A stretch of 64,000 bases of DNA from Thermothelomyces thermophilus ATCC 42464. Its lineage: Eukaryota > Ascomycota > Sordariomycetes > Sordariales > Chaetomiaceae. The translations under genes and the position numbers were made by a program. The notes beneath the pieces are model-generated. The model had not been told where the DNA came from. It saw nothing but the letters and a program-made list of their open reading frames with translations, and did not search any database. The stretch covers positions 3,844,001 to 3,908,000 of the forward strand of contig NC_016477.1 in NCBI RefSeq assembly GCF_000226095.1. The letters are read 5' to 3'. Of the stretch, positions 45,893 through 57,368 are shown in pieces; position 1 is the stretch's first letter, and the number at the start of each line of letters is the position of its first letter.

Positions 45893-48800
45893 GGTTGGCG
45901 GCGAGACGGTGTGAGCGGAAGCTGTCGGTTACCTCGGGGCTCCCAAAGCAGCGCGGCGCGATCCGAGACCTTGATGAGACAGATCGAAACGGATAAGGCG
46001 CGCGCAACAAAACTGTCTCTGCAACGGCGGGAGTTGCCCTCGACAGGATTTGATGTTGGCGAGGCGCGGGTTTTGCGGTTGGCAATGGGAACGTTGCCCC
46101 GCGCACCCTCGAAATTTTGCTGAGGAGAGGTCGTTATCGCGCTGTTGGAAAATTCCTTATCAACAGCCGGCGCCCAAGGCCCCACAACCTAAAGATGGCA
46201 TTCCAATGAGGAGGGCAGGCGGGAACGCGATGTGCCAGGGTCACTCCCAGAAACTGTTCTTGGGGGGTGAACAGGCTGCTCCACAGGGGTCCAGGTGCTC
46301 ATTCAGGGACCATGACCTCTCAGCGAGCGATGAACACAATTGTATTAGATGAACATGTACAGTACGACAATCCAGCGCGGTGGAGAGCGCTCTCCCAAGT
46401 CCAAGCACGTCAGTAGCATTTACAACTGGAGCTTGTATGTAGGTAACGCACATGAACACTGAATTCTGAGTGGCGGTATGTACATCATCGAAGCAAAAGA
46501 CCCTCGTTTTATCCAGCAGAAAGGTTCGGTAGACGATGAGTTGTGGGGAACCCGACATGTCGTCTCTCTGGCACCATAGCGGCTGTGACAGTCAATTATG
46601 CCGGCTCCTTCCGAAGCGGCATGTGGTGTGGTTGCAGTTCCACACGCCGCCTGTGTATCCGTAATTAGCAGCTGGTCGACATGCATCCTTCCCAGAAATG
46701 TCAACCACTATCCTTTAATACCTCTCATGGCCAAGTTGGTCTCCAAAGCCAGTACTGGCCCTTGGGGCTGGGTTGTCATATTTTAAGGTCTCACTGGCCT
46801 GCGAGCGCAGATGTTCGCATTCGAATTAACACCCAGTTCTCAGCAATTGCCAGTTCTCAGCAATTGGTGAGATGCAACACAAGACAATTGGAGAGGCGAT
46901 ACAAAATAGATAGCTTGGATGCGATGCAAGGAACAAATTTTTGCTTAAATTTCATGTCGAATGTTGCGGTGGCCGGGGGCCGCGGGTTGTCGTGGGAGGA
47001 GCGTCAGCGCCCCACTGCAATCAGTACGATCCATCCGCGGCCACAGCACGGAACACGGACTTGTAGGCGAAAAATCGTCACCGAACAGATCGAATATAGC
47101 TCCGTACTCCATGGAAGCTGAGAGAACTTGTGATTTTCTTGCCTTCCCGTTTCCTGGTTGTTGACATGATCTGTCAGCTCGGATCCGAGCCATCCGAATC
47201 CTTCAAGTCAGCTTCCGTAGGGCTGAGCCGGGTGCATTATCACGGCGCGCTTGGGTGTGCTTAGAATCAGACCACAGGGGTTGCTATGCGCGTCCGCGGC
47301 GTAAAGCTAGCCGACTGCCGTCCACAGACCTGCTGACGAGTCTTGTCTAACGTCTTCCCGCTGCCCCCAGTGGAAGCGGTGAGCTTTGCAATTTTGTGTC
47401 GAATTTCTTTTTCTTTGCTTGGTTTCTAAACGATGTATTCTCAACCTTGGTGGTCTCTCACTCCTTATCGTTTTCGAGAAGCGGATGGTGTTTCCCCTGG
47501 ATCGAGCTTGGAAATCATCCTGAACAATCATCTATACGTGTGCGAACAAAATAGGAGACATGGTCATGCAAAGAGTTTTTCATCGTATGTCTTAAGTCCC
47601 CGCGTCGAGTAATTAGATATTTAGCACACGTTCTATCGACGCTTGACAAACCAATGCCCACCCACACGCAATCTCGAAAGGTATTCAAAAGAACACTATG
47701 AATCGCCAAGTCTCGATAATAATCCTCTCAGCAAGGGATACCACTGAGGTGCTCTATCTAATTCTGGTATGATTTAAAAATCCTTCACCCTAGCGGAAAC
47801 GCGCGTAGGTCTTCCGTGTAAGTGGCAAAAGGGGGGGGGGGGGGGGGAATGCTTTTGTGGAACCACCTTCTCCTTTCCGCAACACAACAATCCCAGCGAA
47901 AACATGATGAACAGAGATTCAGCAAGGTCCACAGAAAACCAATCCATTCCTTCGAGCCGGGAGATCAGCTGTAGCTGCCACAGCAAGTCCAACGTCCTTC
48001 TGTCCCGCCAAGCGATTCCAGGTAACGATATTAATAGCTCAGCCAGCGTGCGACACCCCGACCTCTCGCACCTGGTGTTCTTAACGCAATCCGTGTTGAC
48101 GCAATTCAAGGCGTGTCAGGCGGAGTAGGGGCGTCCGGAGGCGGTTGGATCGGGCCGGGTTGGGGGTTCGGGGGCGGCGTGGGCGGTTTGACGGGGGTAG
48201 GCAGAGCCCACGGCGATCCGGGGAAGCGAAGAGAGTGTAAGCGAGGGTCGAGTTCATCATCGGCGGCGTCAAACGTATCGTCATAGTCGTCGGTGAGGTC
48301 AGAGAGGCCAACATCCTGTCCTCTCTGGAAAACTGGAAGGAGGGTATTCGATTCGAGAAAGTACACCTCCAGCTTCGGGAGCATTTTTTGATGTTCCGAG
48401 TGTCCGCGGGTTATCGACACGCGTTGCCGAAGTCTACGGTCGGAGACCTTCTGGTCTATATGTCTGAGGAACGCCTGTAATCACAAGATAATGTCTAGCT
48501 ACGGCGGGGTCCCCGTGGGTTTAAATGCTTCTCAATCTTGACTCGGGAACGCATGGCATAGGAACGACCCAAGAAGTCATAGTCACACGGGCAGACCCGG
48601 CTTGTAACACAAGGACTGTGTAACTTTAGCTGAAATCCAGCTATTCATGACTATCCACTACCGCCGTCGCGCTTGGGAACTTGTAGCAACCGCAGAGACA
48701 CACTGAAGGATCCGAGTGTGCCCCCACGGACGCTTCCTGGAGCTTCTGAACCCGACAGGGGGCGGTGGCAGCACGGGGGCCTCTCGGGACTCCGAACGGC

Positions 48801-50460
48801 GCAGTGATTGGAGGACGGAAAAGGGTCGGCCACGGGACCTTTGGCTGCGGCGAGTGAGGCGTGGGAAGGTAGGGAGGGGGCCGCCAATGTGTTCCATCGA
48901 AAATGGCATGGGAGGTGTATGTACCTTTGCAGCTGAAGGGCACTGGACCCCCTCGGGATCATTAGAATTGGAATCAAGGGAATAAAAGCGACGAAGCAAG
49001 CTCGGTGAGGTTGGCCAAAGGTGGAACGGGATAATTAATAATATATGGTGCGCAGCGGGACAGGGTATGTTCTGCGCTGTCAAGCCGTTGAGTGCGGTCC
49101 CAATAAGAACGTCGCGAATCCGAACTAATAGGATGGTATGTACAATGCGCATCTGCAAGTAAGCGGACAAGGGAGAGAACGTGATGAGTGATGAGGCGGT
49201 GATGGACGAGAGGTTTCGCGCAGGATTTGACGCAAAAATCCTGAGTGGTAGGGCAACGACCCGAGGTGCCTGGAATTCTTGTTGGTTTGGCGGCGGCTTC
49301 ACCGATTCACTATCAGTCAAGGCCGCTAAACCACGGAACCCAGACGGCAATGACTCTTATCTCATCGGTGAATATCAATCTCGAGCGAGCCACCAGAGCG
49401 TTGCTGTTGGGGTCTCAGTGGGCCGGTCCAAGAGCGATGTGTTGTATCTTTCCTGCAGCTCCCCGCAGAGCCTGCCACATCTGCCAATTACTCGACCTGA
49501 GAGAGCCGAATCCGGCTTGGGAACAGTTTCCCTCTCGGTGCCACTGAGCCCGTGTAGGGCTGGAAATCCTCACCTTGTAAAGGTCTCGAGGACAAGCATG
49601 CAGGCGTTCGGCCCGAAGCGTCTGGCAGCTCATCCCGCTGCAATGTCCATTCGTATGCCCTTGACCGAATTTACCCAATTTGGTGTCTCATGCCGCAAAT
49701 GTTCCGTGTCCTAAGGCCGGTTTAGGTCAATCTGGTGGACGTTGTATTTCTGCACAATGGGCTTGCCGGATTCTACTGGTCAGCAAAGATGCAGAAAGGT
49801 GACATCGAAGCAACAATTCCGGATATAACCGTTCAAAATGGCCATTGCCGCGGTATCATTCGTACATACCCCCATAAAAGATTCCCAAACTAGCTTCCGT
49901 GGGCATGACCAAGTGGCGCAGAGAGATCATTCCGCGCACAGGTGAGCGCTAGTGACATCGATCCTTGTCCTGTGCAACATGTGGCTTCATCAACGTAGGG
50001 CTGACTGCCAATGTTGATCCTTTGTGTGGGCGGAAGGACCAGAGAAGCTGAACAGAGTGGTCCTGGGTCGGATTGTGGTGTAGAGCACGAAGGACATGCC
50101 TAACTCATCTACACATAGCCCTGCTTGACGCGTCCTGCAGATCGAAAGAAAAACTCAATAGAAGTTTCGGGAACTTCATCTTCCGTCATCAAGCGAACCC
50201 CGAGCGCGAAGAGATGCTTGCGACTCAACACAGGAATCATCCAATTTCAGAACGTTCGAAGTTCGATTGTATCTGACGACAGCCTCCCGGCATCGTGACG
50301 GGGGGGTCTTGTCATCTAGAAGCCATTAGCCCAGCAACGCCGATGCTAAAACACACCAGCCAGGAAGAGCCCATCTCCATTCTTTTTCGTGACCCCTGCC
50401 CAAAACGCCGACCGTTTCCGAAGATCCACACGTCCATTTTTAAAATGTATGATGTACCGT
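45893..50460. other. Long gene-poor stretch
   Basis: Upstream region of EF-3 (45893-46150) and about 4 kb with no confident gene. A minus-strand exon-like frame is listed separately (48106-48480). A G run of about 18 lies at 47830-47847. Frames at 48641-49350 and 49181-49714 have no domains and unlike-protein composition. Confidence 0.45.
48106..48480 (-). CDS. Possible terminal exon of an unknown gene
   Basis: An open minus-strand stretch starts just after an acceptor-like TGATTACAG, reads AFLRHIDQKVSDRRLRQRVS and KMLPKLEVYFLESNTLLPVF, then an acidic block (DLTDDYDDTFDAADDELDP) and a Pro-rich tail to a stop at 48106. No ATG precedes it in frame, so it would be a last exon; the upstream exon could not be found with confidence. 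Composition is protein-like but no family is recognised. Confidence 0.35.
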   Translation of the reverse strand, partial: LQAFLRHIDQKVSDRRLRQRVSITRGHSEHQKMLPKLEVYFLESNTLLPVFQRGQDVGLSDLTDDYDDTFDAADDELDPRLHSLRFPGSPWALPTPVKPPTPPPNPQPGPIQPPPDAPTPPDTP

Positions 50461-51563
50461 TTATCTCCAGTCCCTGCTGCGGCTGCGGCTTCTACTGCGG
50501 CGATTATAGGTGTCATAGCTGTCGCGGCTGGGACTCCTGCGCCTGCCGTAACCGCGGCCGCCTCGGTGACTACGGCCGCCGCGGCCCTGCGGGGTTCGCG
50601 AGCGGGATCTCGAGGAATAGGATGCCGAGCGCGAGCGGTATCTGCGGGTACCACTGGGTGCAGGCGACCGGGAACGGGACACAGACCTGGGGCGGTAGAC
50701 ATCCGAACGATGACCATACCGACCCGAGCCACCGGCGGCTGGTGATCTCCACCCGCGGCCTCCCGGAGCGCCACCGCCGCCAGATGATCCGAGAACGGAC
50801 CTGACGTTAGCCGGGGGACCACGAGGCCCGCGACGGGCTGCTGGTGGAGGAGGCGAGACTTTGCGGCGCGGAAGAACGATCGACACGTGAATGGTGCTGC
50901 CGTCAAGTTGGGCTTCGTGCATGTGCGTAATGGCAGCTTGAGCGTCTGCCTCGTTGAAGTAGAGAATGTAGGCCGTGCCGCGATTCAAGCCGGCTGCATC
51001 GACGTCAGCATCAATTTGGCTCTCGACGTGCGACTGGCGTCAGGTCCAACTCACATTGCCTGTTGACTGGGAGATCCAGATCATCAATTTCGCCATACTC
51101 GCCAAATATTTCGCAAAGGTGGTCCTCATTGACATTCTTGGTCAGGCGCTCGACAACAATCTAGGGTGTGGTCGGTTAGCATTTCGTTGTTCAATACTCC
51201 ATCTTCCCACGAAAGGCTTGCCTTGGTCGATTTCGGCGGGGGACTGTCGCTACGAGTCCTGCTGCGCGAGCGGCTCAAGTCCCGACTGTAACTCCGACCG
51301 CGCGAGTAGCTGCGAGAACGGGTGCGGCTCCGACTCGGCGTTCGACTGCGACTGGGCGTGCGGCTCAAGCTTCGGCCGCGGCTCCAGCTCCGGTATCTGC
51401 CGTTGCGTGCGGGGGAACGGAAGTTGCCATCTCCGTCGTAGGAGCGGCGGCGGTCCATGGGAGGCGAGGGCGATCGAGAGAGCTGTGAGCGAGGTGTTCG
51501 CGACCGAGAGCGCGGCATATTGTCGAGAGCCATGGGTTCGTTGGCTCTGGCGGGAGAGTCCAT
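50461..51563 (-). CDS. RNPS1-like SR protein with one RRM
   Basis: Exons 51563-51222, 51160-51055 and 50993-50461; 326 residues. Intron 1 (61 bp) uses a GC donor (AAG|GCAAGC) and CTAG acceptor, a GC-AG intron; intron 2 (61 bp) is GTGAGT...GCAG. The N-terminal about 110 residues are a Ser/Arg-rich domain, residues about 115-195 an RRM (IVVERLTKNVNEDHLCEIFG as RNP2 region; GTAYILYFNEADAQAAI as RNP1 region), then Pro/Gly-rich and a second RS-rich tail ending in SRSRSRSRDWR. This architecture matches RNPS1, a splicing co-activator tied to the exon-junction complex. Nuclear. The splice joins DLPVNRQ to SGLNRGTA in frame. Confidence 0.9.
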
Positions 51564-52427
51564 GGTAACACGACTCGCGCGGCGAGCGAATCAAATGCTA
51601 CCGGAAGAAATTGGGAAGGCGGGTTGGGTTTGGTTGCGACAGCTGGAAGGCTGCACCGAACGAAGCCTCTCTTGCGCGCCTGCTCAATTGAGGAACAACG
51701 CGCTGCGCAAACCACGTGATTGGACAAATGAGTGCCGTGCCCCACTGGCTCTTCCATCTGCGTCACCCGCTTGAGGCAGGCACTTTCGCAAGTGCCCCTG
51801 ATGAGACCTGCAGCACACCTGACAGCTCCCAGAGAAATTGGAGTATGTGTTCTCAGGTAAGGTAGTTGCCTATGTATGTACATCATGTACGTATGTAGGT
51901 ACCTATGTCCAGTGCATACCTGGATATCGCCGGAAAAAAAAGTTGCCCAAGCTCGTAGCTGCGTCGTCGAAGAGGAATCGTTCGCCGGCAGCCAGCATGA
52001 CGTTGCTTCCATAACTTAAGAGGCCGGGAAGGACTCGATCTGAAAAACAAAGATATTGCTGCCTGCTTTGCTAGACGTTGCGATTAGCTTGAAGCAGCTC
52101 AAAGGTCGCCGCGCGATGCCCTCTTGTCACCAAGCTCCTGGTCTTCCGTCATGGGTCCCTCGTCATTGGACAAACAGCCCATCACCACGCCTGGAGGCGC
52201 AAGCCATGATGCCTTTTACTTTGGCGTCACGCCGTTAATCGCTATCACAGCAACAAAACAAGATTCAGGTCTTTAAGGTCACATAGGCGATGGTGGGTAA
52301 TGAGCAAGGCATTAAAAGGGGGGTTGGTCTTCGGGTTGCGTGGTAAGCGTATTCCCAACGGTAATCCTCCACTCTTCACCCCTTCCACCGAAAACGGACG
52401 CTTAATATCGCTCACAACATACACATC
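51564..52427. other. Intergenic stretch, nothing recognised
   Basis: Upstream of the SR-protein gene. Contains short GTATGTA/GTACATA repeats near 51860-51905 but no gene. Confidence 0.5.
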
Positions 52428-52940
52428 ATGGGCCTCTTCTCGCGTCACGCCGACGAGCCGGCCCCTCAACGCCACCCAGCTTACGAGGAGCGCCAACCAC
52501 TCTATGAGCAACCACCAAGAAGGCACGGCCTCTTCGGAAGTAAGCACCGCTCTCCTCCTCGGGAGCCGATCACTGCCACCCAAAGCACACGGAGCAGCAC
52601 CACAACGTCGTCTCCCGATCACACCAGCGGCAGCCAGCGTGGCGGCGGCTTGCTACACCGCTCCTTTGGCAATGGAAACCGGGATGAGATGGACCCCAGC
52701 ATCGTATAAGCCCGGGAGCGCCTCATGGCCGCCGAAACTGCTGAGATGGAGGCCGACCGCGCCCTGATGGCCTCCCGCGAAAGCGTTCGCGAGGCCCGCG
52801 AGAACGTACGCATGCTTGAGCTTGAAGCCAAGGAGGAGGTTAGGAGGGCCAAGATCAAAGAGCACCACGCTAAGGAGTTCTCTAAGAGGGGAAAGTTGCT
52901 GGGGAGTAAGTGGCCTGACTTCGTCACTGCCGTGGACTGA
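52428..52940 (+). CDS. Small coiled-coil protein with an in-frame TAA in the middle
   Basis: ATG 52428 opens MGLFSRHADEPAP; a Pro/Arg/Ser-rich region follows, then a TAA at 52707. The same frame continues without interruption as ARERLMAAETAEMEADRALM through a charged coiled coil to TGA at 52938 (170 codons plus the stop). The helical register is continuous across the stop (SIV-stop-ARERLMAAE), and a single C to T change (CAA to TAA) would create it. A 42-nt GTATAA...GAG intron spanning it would keep frame but is shorter than fungal introns usually are. Either a truncated 93-residue protein, stop read-through, or a new pseudogene. Family known to me only as short uncharacterised Pezizomycotina proteins. 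Confidence 0.65.
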
Positions 52941-54121
52941 TTGCTGACATGGCGTACGGTACGATTAGTAGACTGTTTGGAACACTTGACAGTCACAGAA
53001 TCGGGTATGAGTCTCTCATTATGGTACAAAATCGCGAATAGGAACGGCGCCTATTTCCGCTTACATCGTCATTTGTTACGCTGTATAACTCCTGTACAAT
53101 CTTGCTTTCCGCAGGTACCATTTCAGTTGCGTTTTTTGAACCAAACGTTCACCCGTCCACAACCCCCGCTTTCTTGCGGTAATTAGCACCTCGTAATTAG
53201 TATAACGAATGGGAATGTCAAGAGAGGCTTTGTTGAAACAATGCGTAACTAGGACATGTTGAAGCTTCTAGTTTCTAACGCGAGGCGAAACGAGTAAGGA
53301 CCTTCTCCGTTTTGCGCCCAAGTTTGCCTGTCGCAGCACCATCTGGGAGGAGTTTGATAACCTCCGATGTTAATTTATTATTCCCATATGATATGGGAGT
53401 GGAGTGTTGCTCGTGGCTGTTGTATCTTGCTCCATGTGTTGCGCGAAGCATTGCTATTGGGCGGTGGGCCAAAATACCGATGATTTCTTTTGTTCTGGAT
53501 TGACAAAATTTCGCAAAAGTTCGTAGCTATTGCTGGTGTTGTTGGATTAACCGGGGCCGGCGGTCGTTTCGGCGCCGGGAAAGACAGAGGCCAAACCCTT
53601 GAAAGCGCTCTTTGAGCCACCCCAACCAAATCTTGATCTCGAGCTCCCATTGCCGAAGATATGACGGCAAAGGGGAAATAGACTTGTTTTGGACACTTAA
53701 TCTGGCGGCGGTGTTTCAGTCACGGATACTTGGCAGCTCAAGCTGGCATCAAAGCACGAATTGGTGCATCTTTCTGCTAAGTGCTCCTCTATATCACTCT
53801 ATATCATCACCGGGAGGGCCAGTGCAGGCACTTCCTTGGTTTCCTAGCCTCGTTAGGGAATGTAGTATGGAAACGTTTCTACTGTTCCATCTTCCTTTTC
53901 TTTGGGATTAAAAAAAAAAAAAAAAGAAGGTGGGGGGCGTATAAGGGCTGCCACAAAGCGTGACGATTAATTAATTGTCCCATAAGGTCAATCGTGTTCA
54001 GACGGAGGAAGGCGCGCTCCTTCCCGTATCTGTTTCCGCGCTGCTCCTTTTAAGTGGAATCAGTTTACTTTGTTTCTGCACCTACTTAGCTTAAAGCCTA
54101 CTTCACAAACTCATTAAATCA
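52941..54121. other. Intergenic stretch, nothing recognised
   Basis: Contains an A run of about 15 at 53910-53925. No gene supported. Its right edge carries the left target-site copy AATCA (54117-54121) of the adjoining TRIM. Confidence 0.5.
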
Positions 54122-54560
54122 TGCGAAACTGCAAAAGCGACGCCGCAATTGCTGCTTCCAGCAATTGCACCTAAGTAGGCCGTAGGTATTCTGACACACC
54201 CCCCAGATCGAGGAAAGAGGCTTGACTCGATCTGCCTCACCAACTCTCTCGTGACCCACTGGTACTCCCCATCGGATGTGCCCCGGCCTTGCACTCCATT
54301 CATTGAGGACCGTACCTACTTATAGCACTATACTCTTCTAGGATATACCCGCGCCTTAGTATTCCTAGAGTGCTAAACTTGGTCTTTGAGTGTGATTCGA
54401 ACCTGGGGCCTCTCTCGTGCAATCCTGGCTTATGTGCGCCGAGGAATTGCGGTGCTCAGACCGCTACGCCAACCGGGCTCATAACTGCGAAACTGCAAAA
54501 GCGACGCCGCAATTGCTGCTTCCAGCAATTGCACCTAAGTAGGCCGTAGGTATTCTGACA
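54122..54560 (-). mobile_element. TRIM: 439-bp LTR element with identical 75-bp LTRs and tRNA-like interior
   Basis: Two identical 75-bp direct repeats (54122-54196 and 54486-54560) begin TG and end CA on both strands and are flanked by a perfect 5-bp duplication AATCA (54117-54121 and 54561-54565). On the minus strand the 5' LTR is followed at once by GTTATGAGCCC, complementary to the initiator tRNA-Met anticodon arm (copia-type half-tRNA primer site), and a GGGGGG tract precedes the other LTR. Each LTR holds a perfect hairpin (CAATTGCTG-CTTC-CAGCAATTG). The 289-bp interior has no protein frame but has boxes like a Pol III promoter: TGGCGTAGCGG and GGTTCGAATC. It looks whole; identical LTRs imply a recent insertion. 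Confidence 0.88.
54393..54480 (-). other. tRNA-like A-box/B-box module inside the TRIM
   Basis: Minus strand: TGGCGTAGCGGTCTGAGC matches the A box and D-arm region, and CCAGGTTCGAATC the B box. The T stem (CCAGG opposite CACAC) does not pair and no acceptor stem forms, so this is not a functional tRNA gene. Confidence 0.6.
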
Positions 54561-54797
54561 AATCACTAATAGTAATTAAGTCAAGGTGCTAAACGACCGA
54601 CAGCCTCGTCACTATCGGCATCATCACATCGTATCCGGTGCTGCAAAACCAGTTTGGACTGCAAAACGACGAACTGATTCAGTTTCATCTTCAGCGGTAT
54701 CTTGGGCCTTATTAGGATTACTTGTCACTCTTGCGTCTGGAAAAGTTGATTCTCCGCGTTTTCTTTGGCCAGTCAGCATTCAGCTTTCACTGCCGAG

Positions 54798-57368
54798 ATG
54801 CAATTCTGCGTTGCTCTCTTATTGGGAGTTGTATCTGGCGTCTGGGCGGCCTACTGGATGGAGGACCTTCACCGCCAGGGTCTCGCACCGTTCGCTGAAG
54901 CAAGCAGATACAGCGTCTTCAGAAATGTGAAGCAGTGGGGAGCTAAGGGAGATGGAGGTAAGATCTGTGCTGCACCACGAGTTGTTCCCGCTGACGGTTG
55001 TCTAGTTACCGACGATACCGCAGCCATCAATGCCGCAATTAGCGACGGCGATCGTTGCGGCGGCCCGGACTGTGTTGGCTCAACCACGACGCCGGCCATT
55101 GTTTATTTCCCTCCCGGAACTTACATGATCAGTTCGCCAATTTTCAGCTACTACTATACCCAAATTATTGGCGACCCTACCAATATGCCAGTCATCAAAG
55201 CTTCCCAAAACTTTCCTACCAATGTGCTCGCCATGCTGGATGCCGACCGTTACATGGACAACGGAAGTAGGTAGTTTCTGCCATATGGTCAAACTTTCGT
55301 TGCTAACGTGGTTGGCTCCAGGGCTCAACTTTCTCGCAACAAACGTCTTCTTCAGACAGCTTCGCAACCTCGTCTTTGACACAACGGCTGTTCGTGGGAC
55401 GATCACCGGAATCCATTGGCCATCCTCCCAAGCGACCCTGGTCCAGAACTGCGTCTTCAAGCTTTCCTCTAGAGAAGATGACACCCACGTCGGTATTTTC
55501 ATGGAAGAAGGGAGCGGGGGCATGATGGCAGACCTTATATTCCACGGCGGCAAATACGGCGCTCGGTTTGGCAACCAGCAGTACACGATGCGAAATCTAA
55601 CATTCTATGACTGCGATACGGCCATCGAGCAGATATGGAATTGGGGATGGACGTACAAATCGCTTAAGGTTGTTGGTTCCCGCGTAGGTATCAACATGTC
55701 TTCAAGCGATGTTGGCTCAGTCACTCTGCTCGACAGCTCGTTTGTCAATGTCAGCACAGCTTTGATATCTGGCCGCATTCCCGGAAACAAGATTGGTCTT
55801 GGATCACTGCTGATCCAGAATGTCGAATACAAAAACGTTCCGACAGTATTGGCAGAAGCTGATGGGAGGCCGCTTCTATTGGGAGACGCGAACGGGACAG
55901 TCTACGACAGAGGTTACGCAAGAGTGGGCACTCCAAATACGTTGATTCGATTTGAACATGCTATTAACTTCACCACTAGGGCAACACATATGCTCCGAAT
56001 GGGCCCTTGTGGCTTGAGGGACACGAGTTTAACTTTTCTCAACCTTCGACCCTTAAAATCGGAGACCGGTACTACGAGAGATCAAAACCGCAGTACGAGG
56101 ACTACTCTTCTTCGGACTTTATATCAGCCCGAGATCACAATGCCTTCGGCGATGGGCGCACCGACGACACGGACATGATCAACAAGGTCATCCAGGCTGC
56201 CGCGAATTCATCATACATCGCCTTCTTAGATGCCGGTTATTACAGGGTCACAGATACCATATTCATCCCACCCAACACTCGAGTCATGGGCGAAGGACTC
56301 GCCACCGTCATCATGGGGACGGGGGAGAAGTTCTCGGATCCAAATAACCCACGCCCTGTGGTACAGGTTGGGAAGCTTGGTGATACTGGGTTTGTCGAAA
56401 TTAACGACCTCATCGCGTCGACGCAGGGGCCAGCTGCAGGCGCCATCATGATCGAGTACAATCTCAACACGCCAGCAGCTGAGAGCATGTGTAGTCTGGG
56501 AAGCCCCCCGTCGGGGATGTGGGATGTCCATGTCCGCGTCGGTGGCTTCAGAGGATCTCAGCTTCAAGTTGCTGAGTGTCCCACGACCCCCGAGAGGCTT
56601 GACTACGTCAACCCGTCATGCATCGCTGGTTATATGGGTATGCATATCTCTCCGAGCGCTCGAAATCTGTACCTGGAAAACAGCTGGATATGGGTGGCAG
56701 ACCATGACGTTGATGATTGGAACCAGACCCAAATCAGCGTCTTCGTGGCACGGGGAATGCTGGTTCAGGGGAGCCGTATCTGGTTGGTTGGAAGCTCTGT
56801 TGAGCATCACGCGTTGTACCAGTACCAGCTGCTCAACGCTTCGGATGTCTGGATGGGGCAGATCCAAACAGAAACCCCTTACTACCAACCCAACCCACCA
56901 GCATCGTACCCTTTCACCCAGCTGAACGACAGCATTCGCGATCCTGATTTTACAGTTGACTGCAGGGAACGCGAGACGGAGAACTCCTTGAGCTCACAAG
57001 GTAACCCGTCATGCGCAATGGCATGGGGACTTCGCATTATTGGCTCCCAGAATGTGGTGGTGTTCGGAGCGGGCCTGTACAGTTTCTTCAACAATTACAA
57101 CACGAGCTGCAGCACCGTCGAGTCGGGTGAGAACTGCCAGGCGCGCATTTTCTGGGTTGGCCAGGACACGTCCGACGGAGCTGAACGCCAAGGTAGCGCT
57201 GAAGGCGAGGAGATGCTAGCAGTGGAGGTGTACAACCTCAACACGATCGGCAGCGTCATCATGATCACCCAATCTGGGTTGGATATGGCGACATGGGCTC
57301 AGAACAGGGCGACGTTTGCGAGCACACTGGCTGCTTTCCGTTCTGAGGGCCACAGGATGGCGCTATAG
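54798..57368 (+). CDS. Secreted GH55 exo-beta-1,3-glucanase
   Basis: Exons 54798-54957, 55006-55266, 55322-55923 and 55980-57368; introns of 48, 55 and 56 bp; 803 residues in one frame. The signal peptide is MQFCVALLLGVVSGVWA. Two right-handed beta-helix (Pectate_lyase_3-like) halves are seen: the first starts KQWGAKGDG|VTDDTAAIN, the second HNAFGDGRTDDTDMI, as in all GH55 enzymes, joined by a linker (RSKPQYEDYSSSDF). Late landmarks include WVADHDVDDWNQTQI and GLYSFFNNYNTSC, a conserved GH55 segment. It releases glucose or small oligomers from beta-1,3-glucan outside the cell, for nutrition or wall remodelling. The third-intron donor (GTGGGC at 55924) was chosen because it alone keeps frame. 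The TRIM lies about 240 bp upstream, within its promoter. Confidence 0.92.

Noticed and set aside
48641-49714. Several overlapping 100-230-codon frames
   Set aside because: No domain, conflicting strands, no convincing splice sites.
54362-54485. A nuclear tRNA gene
   Set aside because: A and B boxes are present but T stem and acceptor stem do not pair, and the block lies inside an LTR-bounded element.
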